Source: Sphingobacterium wenxiniae (GTDB lineage Bacteria; Bacteroidota; Bacteroidia; Sphingobacteriales; Sphingobacteriaceae). From it: DNA of 64,000 nucleotides. Of the stretch, positions 1 to 9,394 are shown piece by piece; position 1 is the stretch's first letter; every line of letters begins with the position of its first letter. A model generated the notes under the pieces. That model was not told the DNA's origin and did not search any database. It was given only the letters and a program-made list of their open reading frames with translations. The position numbers were made by a program, and so were the translations under genes. Location: NCBI RefSeq assembly GCF_900116225.1, contig NZ_FOZZ01000001.1, forward strand, positions 310,001-374,000, given 5' to 3'.

Positions 1-1558
1 GAAGTTCTTTCAATTTTTCACAGATTTTTTTACCAAAATCATAAGCATTGCTTCGGTGAATTAACGATGATAGTGCATCCACAGGTTCATCATTCAGGCG
101 AATATCCAATTTCACCAAGTCAGATTGACGATAACCGATCTGATGGTAATCAAAAGATGCATACCCTTTGGAAATAGTCTTCAATTTATCATAGAAGTCA
201 AATACAATCTCCCCCATCGGCATTTCAAATACCAGTTCAACACGATCAGAAGTCAAGTAAGATTGATTGATGATCGTTCCTCGTTTTTGTATACAAAGGG
301 ACATCACTGGCCCAACAAATTCAGCTTTGGTAATGACATTGGCCTTGATATAGGGCTCTTCGATGAAATCCAACTTACTCGGATCCGGTAAATCGGAAGG
401 GTTATGTACTACAATTTCTTCTTTATCCTTGGTTAAGAACGCACGGTAAGAAACGTTGGGAACGGTCGTGATAACCGTCATGTTAAACTCTCTTTCCAAA
501 CGTTCCTGAATAATCTCCATGTGGAGCATGCCCAAGAAACCACATCGGAAACCAAAACCTAAAGCTGCTGAGGACTCTGGCTCAAATACCAACGAAGCAT
601 CGTTCAATTGTAAGCGGTGCATGGACTCGCGAAGCTCTTCATAATCTTCGGTATCGACCGGATAAATCCCTGCAAATACCATAGGTTTTACCTCTTCAAA
701 TCCTTTGATAGCCTCCGAGCAAGGTCTTTCTTTGTGGGTGATGGTATCCCCTACTTTGACTTCCCTTGCTTCCTTGATACCCGATATGATATAACCTACA
801 TCACCCGTTTTAATCACATCTTTAGCTACCTGATTAAGTTTCAAAGTACCGACCTCATCAGCAAAATACTCTTTTCCTGTAGCCACAAACTTTACTTTAT
901 CTCCTTTACGAATTTCCCCATTTTCCACTTTGAAATAGGCCATAATCCCTCGGAAAGAATTGAACACTGAATCGAAGATCAAAGCTTGCAAAGGTGCGCC
1001 CGGATCACCTTCCGGTGATGGAATGCGGTCGATAATAGCAGACAAAATATCTGGTATTCCCATACCAGTCTTACCCGATGCAGGGATGATATCCTCACGT
1101 TTACCACCAATCAAGTCAACAATCTGGTCTTTCACTTCCTCTGGCATTGCTCCTGGCAAGTCCATTTTATTCAAGATGGGAATAATTTCCAAATCGTGTT
1201 CCAATGCCAGATATAGATTGGAAATAGTCTGCGCTTGTATACCTTGCGAAGCATCTACAATCAACAAAGCTCCTTCACAGGCAGCGATCGACCTTGACAC
1301 TTCATAAGAAAAATCTACGTGTCCCGGTGTGTCGATTAAGTTTAACACATATTTTTCTCCATCTCTCGTATATTCCATCTGAATCGCATGCGACTTGATG
1401 GTGATACCACGCTCACGTTCTAAATCCATATTATCCAACAGTTGTGCTTGCGCTTCCCGCTGAGAAATGGTATTGGTATACTCCAACAACCTATCAGCCA
1501 GCGTACTCTTTCCGTGGTCAATATGTGCTATAATACAAAAATTACGTATATGCTTCAT
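1..1558 (-). CDS. lepA: Elongation factor 4 (LepA), C-terminus cut by window edge
   Basis: Ribosome-associated translational GTPase that promotes back-translocation of stalled or misplaced ribosomes. Reading the minus strand from the ATG at 1558 gives [20 protein letters not shown], with the G1 motif AHIDHGKST, the G3 motif DTPGH and the G4 motif NKMD, followed by the EF-G-like domains and the LepA block ending near [16 protein letters not shown]. About 519 codons are present, and the family is about 595-600 residues, so the last ~80 residues (the LepA-specific C-terminal domain) lie beyond base 1. No frameshift was seen. It stands alone, with amtB upstream in the same direction but separated by a terminator. 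Identity is secure from the GTPase motifs and overall collinearity. Confidence 0.96.
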   Translation of the reverse strand, partial: MKHIRNFCIIAHIDHGKSTLADRLLEYTNTISQREAQAQLLDNMDLERERGITIKSHAIQMEYTRDGEKYVLNLIDTPGHVDFSYEVSRSIAACEGALLIVDASQGIQAQTISNLYLALEHDLEIIPILNKMDLPGAMPEEVKDQIVDLIGGKREDIIPASGKTGMGIPDILSAIIDRIPSPEGDPGAPLQALIFDSVFNSFRGIMAYFKVENGEIRKGDKVKFVATGKEYFADEVGTLKLNQVAKDVIKTGDVGYIISGIKEAREVKVGDTITHKERPCSEAIKGFEEVKPMVFAGIYPVDTEDYEELRESMHRLQLNDASLVFEPESSAALGFGFRCGFLGMLHMEIIQERLEREFNMTVITTVPNVSYRAFLTKDKEEIVVHNPSDLPDPSKLDFIEEPYIKANVITKAEFVGPVMSLCIQKRGTIINQSYLTSDRVELVFEMPMGEIVFDFYDKLKTISKGYASFDYHQIGYRQSDLVKLDIRLNDEPVDALSSLIHRSNAYDFGKKICEKLKEL

Positions 1559-1649
1559 AAAGGATTTTATCCAAAATAACTAAATGGCAAATATAGTCTA
1601 TTTACAATAGATTTTTACCATTATTTTTCGGAAGCGCTCGGCAGTAAAC

Positions 1650-1684
1650 AAAAAAAAGGCCCTACATAAGTATTATGCAGGACC
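1650..1684 (-). terminator. Rho-independent terminator of amtB
   Basis: On the minus strand a 12-bp stem (GGTCCTGCATAA against TTATGTAGGGCC, with two G-U pairs) closes a 3-nt loop and is followed by a run of seven T. It lies 35 bases after the amtB stop and before lepA, so it separates the two genes. Confidence 0.85.
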
Positions 1685-1718
1685 AACTCATAAATTAGTC
1701 AGTTAGTAGTAAACTTCT

Positions 1719-3038
1719 TTACAATTGTTCTCCGTGCTGGGATAAATCCAAACCAACCTCTTCCTCTGCTTCACTGACACGCAAAGGCGTAATGATATCG
1801 GTGAGTTTAAGTAAAATAAAAGCAACGACTATGATAAAAACTGAAGCTCCGATTAAGCCTATAATATGTGCGGTAAAAAGCGAAGTTTCACCAAAGAACA
1901 AACCATTGGCTTCAACAGCTTCATTAATCGATTTGTGCGCAAACACGCCGGTCAACACCATCCCCACCATACCACCTACACCATGACTTGGAAACACATC
2001 CAATGTATCATCAATGTTGGATTTTGTTCGCCAGTCAATCAGTAATCGGCTAATAATGGCTGCTACCGCACCGATTACCAAAGAATGTGGAATACTGACA
2101 AACCCCGCAGCGGGTGTAATCGCCACAAGTCCCACGACTACACCGATACAGGTTCCCATCGCAGAGGGTTTCGTTCCGCGCGCGGCGTCAAAAAGGATAT
2201 ACATCAATGCTGCAGCTCCTGATGCTGCGGTTGTAGTCGCCAAAGCTGTTGCAGCCAGAGCATTGGCTCCAAAAGCTGAACCCGCATTAAAGCCAAACCA
2301 ACCAAACCAAAGCATCCCAGTTCCTAACAACACATAACTGATACGTGCCGGCGTATGTTCTTTAAAAGACTTCCCTTGTTTTAAATAGAAAGCAGAAACC
2401 AAGGCTGTCAAACCTGCAGACATGTGCACGACCGTACCACCGGCAAAATCCAAAACCCCCATCTGGTATAAAATCCCATCGGGATGCCAAGTAGCATGCG
2501 CCAACGGTGCGTATATAAAGATAAAAAACAGGCAGATAAACAAGATATAAGAGGTAAACCTAATTCTTTCGGCAAAAGCACCAGTTATCAAAGCCGGCGT
2601 AATAATAGCAAACTTCACCTGATACATGGCAAACAAAACAAAAGGAATCGTTGGTGCACCGCCCCACGGCTCATGATCCAAAACTCCCTTGAACATAAAA
2701 AAGGTTGTTGGATCTCCAATAAAACCACCGATGGAATTTCCAAATACTAAGCTAAACCCAAACACAATCCAAATCACAGCTACCACTGCCATACAAATAA
2801 AACTCTGCAGCATGGTAGAAATTACATTTTTCTTCTTGACCATACCGCCATAGAAATACGCCAATCCCGGCGTCATAATTAAAACCAACGCCGTTGAGGC
2901 CAGCATCCAGGCAATATCTGCGCCGTTATAATCAAAATCATTTAAATTTTTAGGCAAATTAGGATTAAACAAAGCCACAAAGACAATAATCACCATGATT
3001 AAAAATGGGAAAATTGATTTTTTCTGATAAGTTGACAT
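1719..3038 (-). CDS. amtB: Ammonium transporter (Amt/MEP/Rh family)
   Basis: Inner-membrane channel that moves ammonium/ammonia into the cell for nitrogen assimilation. The 439-residue product has a hydrophobic N-terminal segment, then the 11-helix Amt core. Family blocks visible are ALVLIMTPGLAYFYGGMV (first core helix), the pore region around GGTVVHMSAGLTALV with the first pore His, and FPSHGVGGMVGMVLTGVFA with the second pore His. The C-terminal tail EEEVGLDLSQHGEQL is the usual cytoplasmic gating segment. No PII gene (glnK) is next to it here. It is divergent from the outer-membrane protein at 3224, and the two share a very AT-rich 185-bp promoter region; co-regulation under nitrogen limitation is an inference. 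Confidence 0.96.
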   Translation of the reverse strand: MSTYQKKSIFPFLIMVIIVFVALFNPNLPKNLNDFDYNGADIAWMLASTALVLIMTPGLAYFYGGMVKKKNVISTMLQSFICMAVVAVIWIVFGFSLVFGNSIGGFIGDPTTFFMFKGVLDHEPWGGAPTIPFVLFAMYQVKFAIITPALITGAFAERIRFTSYILFICLFFIFIYAPLAHATWHPDGILYQMGVLDFAGGTVVHMSAGLTALVSAFYLKQGKSFKEHTPARISYVLLGTGMLWFGWFGFNAGSAFGANALAATALATTTAASGAAALMYILFDAARGTKPSAMGTCIGVVVGLVAITPAAGFVSIPHSLVIGAVAAIISRLLIDWRTKSNIDDTLDVFPSHGVGGMVGMVLTGVFAHKSINEAVEANGLFFGETSLFTAHIIGLIGASVFIIVVAFILLKLTDIITPLRVSEAEEEVGLDLSQHGEQL

Positions 3039-3223
3039 ATTTTTAAAATTTTACACCGCAATTATATAAAACATTATCAATAAAAAAGAATTTTAAGTGA
3101 AAAAACAACAACAAAAAGATAAATAAATTTTAAAAAAATCATTTTTTTAAACAAAAAACAGTAAAATAACACAAAATAAAACATAGATTTATACCGCAAA
3201 ACAAACAAACCCAAAAATATAAT

Positions 3224-3961
3224 ATGAAAAGAAGAACAAAAACACAAAAATTAACAGCATTATTAGCCTTATCAACAGCTTTTTTTAGCTTAAACGCCCA
3301 AGAAAGCAACACAACCTTCTCCTTAACCTTAAATTCAGATCAATTTTTCGGTGTAGCACCGAGCGTTGGTATAGAACATAAGCTATCGGAAAAGGTAGGT
3401 GTCTCTGCTTACGGAATTTTTTGGGGAGCAGGAACAGCAGCAAACTGGGGCAATTGGACAGAATTTGGCATAGGTACCAACCTTTACCTCAGTGAAGGAA
3501 TTACCTTTAACCCCAACATCGGTTTTACTTTCGGCAATCTACTTTCTAAAGGAGCCAGCGATGGTCAGTTAGGCGGTATCGCTGGCGATGGTATCGTTCC
3601 AAATTTCTTTTTCAATGTAGACATACCAAAATTTGAAAGTGAGATCTATGCTGGTTATTACGCCCCGCTTCGCGATAAAGCTCCAGCAGACGGATCTACT
3701 TTAGCTTATTTGCATTACTGGGCAAACGCAGGCTATAGAGTGAGCAGCCTATTCTCATTCGGTGGACATTTTGAGCATCTAAGAAGAACAAAAGATGATA
3801 TCGGTGGTAAATTAGACTACTATCAATGGATCGGTCCCTATGTTCAATTTAACGCTGAAAAATACGGGAGCTTTATAAGATTCTCTGCAGGTCCGGAAAT
3901 TAAAAACGGCCTACAGGAAAAAGACTCTTATTACAAACTTTCCGCAGGTATTTCTTTTTAA
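3224..3961 (+). CDS. Predicted outer-membrane beta-barrel protein next to amtB
   Basis: The 245-residue product starts with a basic segment and a hydrophobic stretch ending in LNAQE, a typical Bacteroidota signal peptide cleaved near residue 25. The rest is rich in alternating polar and aromatic residues and glycine turns, and ends in a beta-strand finishing with Phe (YKLSAGISF), the usual last strand of an outer-membrane barrel. No catalytic motif is visible. It is divergent from amtB, and similar barrel proteins beside ammonium transporters suggest a role in outer-membrane uptake or nitrogen response; this rests on context only. A terminator hairpin follows the stop codon. I do not recognise a named family with certainty. 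Confidence 0.8.
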   Translation: MKRRTKTQKLTALLALSTAFFSLNAQESNTTFSLTLNSDQFFGVAPSVGIEHKLSEKVGVSAYGIFWGAGTAANWGNWTEFGIGTNLYLSEGITFNPNIGFTFGNLLSKGASDGQLGGIAGDGIVPNFFFNVDIPKFESEIYAGYYAPLRDKAPADGSTLAYLHYWANAGYRVSSLFSFGGHFEHLRRTKDDIGGKLDYYQWIGPYVQFNAEKYGSFIRFSAGPEIKNGLQEKDSYYKLSAGISF

Positions 3962-3984
3962 CCCCCTCCTTACATAAAAACAAT

Positions 3985-4017
3985 AAAAAAAGGGATGTTC
4001 GTTGAACATCCCTTTTT
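3985..4017. terminator. Bidirectional terminator between convergent genes
   Basis: Stem GGGATGTTC/GAACATCCC with a 3-nt loop, flanked by A-tract and T-tract, so it can work in both directions. It sits between the barrel protein ending at 3961 and the YceI gene ending at 4036. Confidence 0.9.
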
Positions 4018-4035
4018 AGCTATATACGTAAAAAA

Positions 4036-4665
4036 TTACTTCTTAGCGACTAAAGAAATCTTAAAGTTGATTTCTTTGGAAATCAAATCATCCTGTTTAC
4101 CGGAATAAGTAACTCCCCAGTCTTCACGAGCAATATTAAAATCAGCGTCTACTTTAGCTGAAGCATCTGTCAATTCAACTACTTTCGCATCGAAAGTAAT
4201 GTTTTTAGTTACATCTCTGATAGTCAAATTGCCGGACACTTTAATATCACCTGCCGCCGCACCAGCTTCTACAGCTGTCACTTCAAATTTTGCTTCAGGG
4301 AAAGTAGCCGCATTAAAGAAGTCTTCCGACTTCAGGTGACCATCTAACTTTTCTTTCCACTCGCCCTCCAAGTCAGTAGAGTTAATAGATGTAACATCCA
4401 AAACAAAATTACCACCGGTGATTTTATCTCCATCAACGGTCAATGCACCCGATTTGATGTTTACTGTACCTGTATGGCTTCCGGTTACTTTTGTACCAGT
4501 CCAAACAACAGTAGAGGCTGCCGCATCCACAGCGTACGAAGCACCTTCTGCAGTTGTTGTAGTCTCGATAGAGTCAGTCGTTTCCGCTTTTTTCCCCTCA
4601 GGGTTTCCTGCGCATGAAGCAAGAATCAATCCCGCTACAGCAGATAATAATAAGATTTTTTTCAT
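4036..4665 (-). CDS. YceI-family lipoprotein
   Basis: The 209-residue product opens with a lipoprotein signal peptide with the lipobox LASC (Cys at residue 17), so it should be lipid-anchored in the envelope. After a low-complexity Thr/Ala/Glu linker (about residues 25-45) comes a YceI domain. YceI proteins are lipocalin-like barrels that bind amphiphiles such as polyisoprenoids. Visible family features are the start SYAVDAAASTVVWTGTKVTGSHTG, the central HLKSEDFF with NAATFPEAKFEVT, and the end FNIAREDWGVTYSG. The physiological ligand cannot be told. The gene lies downstream of murA on the same strand with a gap of about 110 bp, so it is probably a separate unit. Confidence 0.93.
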   Translation of the reverse strand: MKKILLLSAVAGLILASCAGNPEGKKAETTDSIETTTTAEGASYAVDAAASTVVWTGTKVTGSHTGTVNIKSGALTVDGDKITGGNFVLDVTSINSTDLEGEWKEKLDGHLKSEDFFNAATFPEAKFEVTAVEAGAAAGDIKVSGNLTIRDVTKNITFDAKVVELTDASAKVDADFNIAREDWGVTYSGKQDDLISKEINFKISLVAKK

Positions 4666-4777
4666 ATTCTATTTCTAATATATAAAAGTTTGTTTTGCAA
4701 ATTACAAACCATAAAAATAGGACAATCTGTTTAAACACAAAGATTACCCTATTATTTTTAACATTTAAAAGACATTT

Positions 4778-6100
4778 CTAATGATAAGGAATCGCTTCGA
4801 TTCTGCGGATATCCGCCCCCAAAGCTTTTAACCTTTCTTCAATATCTTGGTATCCACGTTCAATTTGCTCAATATTATAAATCACCGATTTGCCTTGAGC
4901 CGAGAGCGCTGCGATAAGCAATGACACTCCCGCACGAATATCCGGCGATGTCATTTCAATACCTCTTAACTTCGTTTGCTTGTTCAACCCAATTACAGTG
5001 GCCCGGTGCGGATCACACAAAATAATCTGCGCACCCATATCAATCAGTTTGTCTACAAAGAACAAACGGCTTTCAAACATTTTTTGATGGATCAGCACAT
5101 TACCTTTTGCTTGAATAGCCGTAACCAACACAATACTCAACAAATCCGGTGTGAAACCTGGCCAGGGAGCATCTGAAACCGTCAAGATAGAACCATCAAT
5201 AAAAGTATCAATCTCGTAAGACTCTTGAGCAGGAATAAAAATATCATCTCCACGGAGCTCAAATTTAATTCCCAACTTAGCAAAAACAGTCGGGATAATC
5301 CCCAACTCGTTGAAGCAGACATTTTTAATGGTAAGCTCCGAGCCCGTCATGGCCGCCAACCCGATAAACGACCCGATCTCAATCATATCCGGCAACATAC
5401 GATGTTCTGTTCCACCTAATTTTTCCACTCCCTCAATAATCAAGAGGTTTGAACCTATACCGGAAATCTTCGCTCCCATACGGTTCAACATTTTGCAAAG
5501 CTGCTGCAAATAAGGTTCACAAGCTGCATTGTACAGAGTCGTTATGCCTTTCGCCAGAACAGCAGCCATCACGACATTTGCCGTCCCTGTTACAGAAGCC
5601 TCGTCAAGGAGAATATATGTCCCTTTCAATTCCGTTGCATCGACATTGAAAAAATGCTTGTCCGGGTCGTAAACAAATTTTGCCCCCAGTTTTTCAAATC
5701 CAAGAAAGTGCGTATCCAATCGACGACGACCGATTTTATCGCCTCCCGGCTTGGGGATCGCTGCCTTACCAAAACGAGCAAGTAATGGACCAACAATCAT
5801 AATCGATCCACGCAATCCACCACCTTTTTGTTTAAACTCTTCCGACTGGAAATAGGCGATATTAATATCTTTTGCCTGAAACTCGTAGGTATCTTTATTT
5901 AATCTATTGACCGTAACACCTAAAGCCTTCAATAGATCAATCAGTTTATTGACATCTTTAATATCGGGAATATTACTGATAGTCATTTTTTCTTCGGTCA
6001 AGAGAACCGCCGATAATATCTGCAAAGCCTCGTTCTTCGCCCCTTGTGGAATTATTTCACCTTTAAGGGGTTTTCCACCCTGTATTTCAAATGCATTCAT
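4778..6100 (-). CDS. murA: UDP-N-acetylglucosamine 1-carboxyvinyltransferase (Asp-type MurA)
   Basis: Catalyses the first committed step of peptidoglycan synthesis, transferring enolpyruvate from PEP to UDP-GlcNAc in the cytoplasm. At 440 residues it has normal length, with both inside-out alpha/beta domains. The N-terminal GGKPLKGEIIPQGAKNEAL carries the substrate-binding Lys-Asn pair. The active-site loop reads KPGGDKIGRRRLDTH. The residue matching E. coli Cys115, the target of fosfomycin, is Asp121 (GAT codon at 5738-5740). Asp at this site is known to give natural fosfomycin insensitivity in mycobacterial and chlamydial MurA. The gene follows the DUF4290 gene on the same strand, with which it may be cotranscribed. 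Confidence 0.97.
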   Translation of the reverse strand: MNAFEIQGGKPLKGEIIPQGAKNEALQILSAVLLTEEKMTISNIPDIKDVNKLIDLLKALGVTVNRLNKDTYEFQAKDINIAYFQSEEFKQKGGGLRGSIMIVGPLLARFGKAAIPKPGGDKIGRRRLDTHFLGFEKLGAKFVYDPDKHFFNVDATELKGTYILLDEASVTGTANVVMAAVLAKGITTLYNAACEPYLQQLCKMLNRMGAKISGIGSNLLIIEGVEKLGGTEHRMLPDMIEIGSFIGLAAMTGSELTIKNVCFNELGIIPTVFAKLGIKFELRGDDIFIPAQESYEIDTFIDGSILTVSDAPWPGFTPDLLSIVLVTAIQAKGNVLIHQKMFESRLFFVDKLIDMGAQIILCDPHRATVIGLNKQTKLRGIEMTSPDIRAGVSLLIAALSAQGKSVIYNIEQIERGYQDIEERLKALGADIRRIEAIPYH

Positions 6101-6223
6101 ATTCTTCTATATATTTATTCTCAGTGAGCCCTGATATGCAACATAAACAAAAAGAAAAAGGCAACCAAATAACGCTCTACGCCATGCAATTGCCTTTTTT
6201 CTTATACTGTTGGCAGGTGCAAC

Positions 6224-6285
6224 CTACATCTTCTTCTTCTTCTTTTTGTTATTGTTATTATTATTGTTCATCATCTTCTTACCAC
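6224..6285 (-). repeat. Trinucleotide microsatellite inside the DUF4290 3' end
   Basis: On the plus strand this is a TTC/CTT tract followed by TTATTG and TTATTA units. On the coding strand it gives runs of AAC/AAT (Asn) and AAG/AAA (Lys) codons. Because the unit is three bases, slippage changes tail length without breaking the frame. Confidence 0.8.
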
Positions 6286-6907
6286 CATTCTTATGGTTGT
6301 TTTGCTGTTGCGGTGTATTGCCTGATTTCGTACGGCTACCCGGAGGCGGAGTTTTGAAATCCAATTTTGTCAATACTGTATCCAATGGCAAAGACAATTG
6401 CCCTTTGGACAACTCGATAAGATCATGAATAATATGGTCATCCTGTACCGAATCTTTGTTCCAGGTAATGTAAGCCATCTTCATAAAATTAGCGATGGAA
6501 ATCGCCATTTTTTGTCTTGCTTCCGAACCTTCCGGCATCGCTAACGCCTTTTCAATCATACTTTCCACGGTATGTCCATAATGCTTATAGCGGATGCGAT
6601 GTTGTGGATAGTCCAGCATCTGTGGCTTCTGGTGAATGGCCTCACGATCAGGTTCCGGATATGGAGAGTCAACATCAATTTTAAAATCGGAGATAATATG
6701 CAAATGATCCCACAACTTGTGTTTAAAATCTGACACGTCCCGTAAATGCGGGTTCAGCACCCCCATCATATCAATAACGACCTGTGCATAGCGATTTCTT
6801 TCTTCTTTCGTTGGAAGCGTACAGATATAGTCCACCATATTCTGCACATTCCTTCCATATTCCGCCAATATTAACTTGGGCCTTGTACTGTTATAATCAA
6901 ACTCCAT
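6224..6907 (-). CDS. DUF4290 protein with repetitive Asn/Lys tail
   Basis: The 227-residue product begins MEFDYNSTRPKLILAEYGRN and matches the DUF4290 family as I remember it, a Bacteroidota-restricted family of unknown function typically found beside murA. The conserved part covers about residues 1-190 and looks mainly helical, without signal peptide or membrane segment, so a cytoplasmic location is expected. From about residue 195 it becomes low complexity: a QQQNNHKNGGKK stretch, a run of seven Asn, then six Lys, encoded by trinucleotide tracts. The gene lies between the UvrD/PcrA helicase and murA, all on the minus strand with gaps of roughly 60-125 bp, consistent with an operon. Function unknown. 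Confidence 0.9.
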   Translation of the reverse strand: MEFDYNSTRPKLILAEYGRNVQNMVDYICTLPTKEERNRYAQVVIDMMGVLNPHLRDVSDFKHKLWDHLHIISDFKIDVDSPYPEPDREAIHQKPQMLDYPQHRIRYKHYGHTVESMIEKALAMPEGSEARQKMAISIANFMKMAYITWNKDSVQDDHIIHDLIELSKGQLSLPLDTVLTKLDFKTPPPGSRTKSGNTPQQQNNHKNGGKKMMNNNNNNNKKKKKKM

Positions 6908-6965
6908 AAAGTATATTTATACGCTTCATCTAACGCGGATGCCTGCGCAATTATTATTTTTTTTA

Positions 6966-9245
6966 CTATTCTACTATTCTAAGTTTTGCAAATTTAAGCA
7001 ACAATTGTTTCTGTCCCAACTCTTTGAAGAAAATAGTTGCTTTCACATCCGGTTTATTCCCTTCAAGGTTCACCACCTTTCCAAATCCAAAACGCTCGTG
7101 TTCGACCTGCATCCCCACCTGTAACCTAGAAGTATCCGAAGGTGCAAAACCCTGAGTTGGCACGTGTGCTTTCGGCAAAATTGAAGTGGTCTTAACCATC
7201 TTGGGCTTAGGTTTCGAAAACGTATCCGTTTCCCGTTGTTTCCAAGCCACACGTTCAGATTGGAATCCACCATCTGTATACATATTTGCCGCAGTCTTAG
7301 AATGGAAATCCAACTCCAGACAAGCGGGATTCAACTCATCTAAAAAGCGGCTTGGCTCGCAGTTATTCAACGTTCCCCAACGATAGCGCGAAGTCGCATA
7401 CGACAGATGTAGCTTCTTTTCCGCACGGGTAACAGCTACATAGAACAACCTGCGTTCTTCCTCCAGCTCAGAACGTGAGTTGAGCGATAATTGGGAGGGA
7501 AATAGATTCTCCTCCAACCCGACGATAAATACCGCTGGAAACTCAAGCCCTTTAGAAGAGTGAATCGTCATCAACGAAACCGTATCTGCATTAGGATCCT
7601 TATCATTATCATCATTGGTCAACAAGGCAATATCCTGCATAAAGATATCCAATCCCTTTTCTTCCAAATCTTCACGTTCCGAAAACTCCTTAATCCCGTT
7701 CAACAGCTCTTGAATATTTTCATAACGGCTCAATCCTTCTACAGATTTATCTTCATAAAGGTCTTTTAAAATTCCTGAATGCTGTGCGATATGCATAGCA
7801 ACATCAAAAGCCGAAGCAGTCTTTGCAGCTGCCTGAAAACTCTGGATCATCAAAGCAAAATTACCAACGGCAGTCGCACTTCTTCCGTCGAGAAACATTT
7901 GTGCATTAGCAACAACATCCCAAAGACGGTATTGCTGCTGGTCGGCAGCAACCATAATTTTCTCAATGGTCGTATCACCGATACCACGACGCGGGTAATT
8001 GATCACGCGCTTCAACGCCTCTTCATCGTTCGGGTTGAACGTCAAACGGAAATAAGCAATCAAATCCTTGATTTCTTTACGCTGATAGAAAGACGTTCCT
8101 CCATAAAGCTTATATGGAACACCCAATTTGCGCAAGGCTTCTTCCATCGCTCGAGATTGGGCATTCGTGCGGTAAAGAATGGCAAAATCTTTATATTGCA
8201 ATCCTTTCAGTGCTTTTTCCTGGCTGATAGCCTCCGCAACAATCTTTCCCTCCTCGTTATCCGAAAATGCTCTGGCTACTTTTATTTTTTCACCATCTTC
8301 ATTCTCGGAGAAAACATTTTTCTCCAGTTGATTTTGGTTTTTTTCAATAATACTATTGGCCGCATTGACGATCATTTTAGTTGACCGATAATTTTGCTCC
8401 AGCTTGAACACACGCACATCAGGATAATCCTTCTGGAAATTCAGAATATTCTGGATATTCGCACCACGGAAAGCATAAATACTTTGCGCATCATCTCCCA
8501 CCACACAGATATTTTCATTGACCGCTGCCAAACGCTTTACAATCAGATATTGCGAAAAGTTGGTATCCTGATACTCATCCACCATCAAATATTTAAACTG
8601 GTGTTGATATTTATGCAATACATCAGGAAACTTGTTCAGTAACACATTGGTCTTAAACAATAAATCGTCAAAATCCATTGCTCCAGCACGATAACAGCGC
8701 TGAGCATATGTCATATAAATTTGTCCAAGCTGCCCTCTACCATTGGAAATATCTTCCGCCATGATGGCTTCATTTTTATTATATTCCTGTGGAGAAATAA
8801 GATTATTTTTCGCTGAAGATATTCGTCCATATACATGGTTGGCGTTGTACAGTTTATCGTCCAGGTTCATTTCCTTGATGATAGCCCGTATGAGGCTTTT
8901 TGTATCGTCCGTATCGTATATGGTAAAGTTTTTAGGATAACCTATAAGCTCTGCTTCCACACGCAAGATACGTGCAAAGACAGAGTGAAATGTACCCATC
9001 CAGATATTTTTGGCTTCCTGACCGACTACTTTCATGATACGCTCGCGCATCTCCTTTGCAGCCTTGTTGGTAAAGGTCAACACCAAGATATTGAAGGGAT
9101 CGACACCCTTCTGAATCAAGTGTGCCACGCGATAAGTAATCACACGCGTTTTACCTGATCCGGCTCCAGCCACAATCATTACCGGACCTTCGGTCTGTTC
9201 CACAGCTGAGCGCTGCGAGGGATTTAATCCTGCTAAATAATCCAA
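6966..9245 (-). CDS. pcrA: ATP-dependent 3'-5' DNA helicase, UvrD/PcrA family
   Basis: Superfamily 1A helicase acting in nucleotide-excision and mismatch repair and in clearing proteins from replicating DNA. At 759 residues it is full length. Motifs in order: Q motif LNPSQRSAVE, Walker A GAGSGKT (27-33), motif Ia LTFTNKAAKEM, Walker B VDEYQDTN, motif III GDDAQSIYAFRGA, motif IV EQNYRS, motif V MTIHSSKGLEFPAVFIVG and motif VI FYVAVTRAEKKL. The C-terminal tail ends in the RNA-polymerase-binding-like Tudor segment VGMQVEHERFGFGKVVNLEG typical of PcrA/UvrD. The start appears to be TTG at 9245, because AGGAGA lies just upstream and no better in-frame ATG precedes the Q motif. DUF4290 and murA follow. 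Confidence 0.95.
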   Translation of the reverse strand: MDYLAGLNPSQRSAVEQTEGPVMIVAGAGSGKTRVITYRVAHLIQKGVDPFNILVLTFTNKAAKEMRERIMKVVGQEAKNIWMGTFHSVFARILRVEAELIGYPKNFTIYDTDDTKSLIRAIIKEMNLDDKLYNANHVYGRISSAKNNLISPQEYNKNEAIMAEDISNGRGQLGQIYMTYAQRCYRAGAMDFDDLLFKTNVLLNKFPDVLHKYQHQFKYLMVDEYQDTNFSQYLIVKRLAAVNENICVVGDDAQSIYAFRGANIQNILNFQKDYPDVRVFKLEQNYRSTKMIVNAANSIIEKNQNQLEKNVFSENEDGEKIKVARAFSDNEEGKIVAEAISQEKALKGLQYKDFAILYRTNAQSRAMEEALRKLGVPYKLYGGTSFYQRKEIKDLIAYFRLTFNPNDEEALKRVINYPRRGIGDTTIEKIMVAADQQQYRLWDVVANAQMFLDGRSATAVGNFALMIQSFQAAAKTASAFDVAMHIAQHSGILKDLYEDKSVEGLSRYENIQELLNGIKEFSEREDLEEKGLDIFMQDIALLTNDDNDKDPNADTVSLMTIHSSKGLEFPAVFIVGLEENLFPSQLSLNSRSELEEERRLFYVAVTRAEKKLHLSYATSRYRWGTLNNCEPSRFLDELNPACLELDFHSKTAANMYTDGGFQSERVAWKQRETDTFSKPKPKMVKTTSILPKAHVPTQGFAPSDTSRLQVGMQVEHERFGFGKVVNLEGNKPDVKATIFFKELGQKQLLLKFAKLRIVE

Positions 9246-9333
9246 ATCTTTCTCCTAATTTTAGTTGAATTCGCTCCTACAAAAAGGGAATGTAAAGCTA
9301 CACAAAATTGAATAAGGAACAAAGTGGAAAGAT

Positions 9334-9367
9334 AAAGGAGCAAAGACCTTTTCATCTTTGCTCCTTT
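9334..9367 (-). terminator. Hairpin after dnaB
   Basis: Perfect 13-bp stem AAAGGAGCAAAGA/TCTTTGCTCCTTT with an 8-nt loop. It lies 28 bases past the dnaB stop and upstream of the helicase gene. The T-tract after it on the minus strand is weak, so termination efficiency is uncertain. Confidence 0.65.
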
Positions 9368-9394
9368 AATCTTTAAACCTTAAACTATTAAACA

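Noticed and set aside
960..1307. 115-residue plus-strand frame over lepA
   Set aside because: Antisense to the intact GTPase gene with no family features; typical shadow frame.
7779..8384. 201-codon plus-strand frame opposite the UvrD/PcrA helicase
   Set aside because: Antisense to conserved helicase motifs; composition follows the opposite strand.
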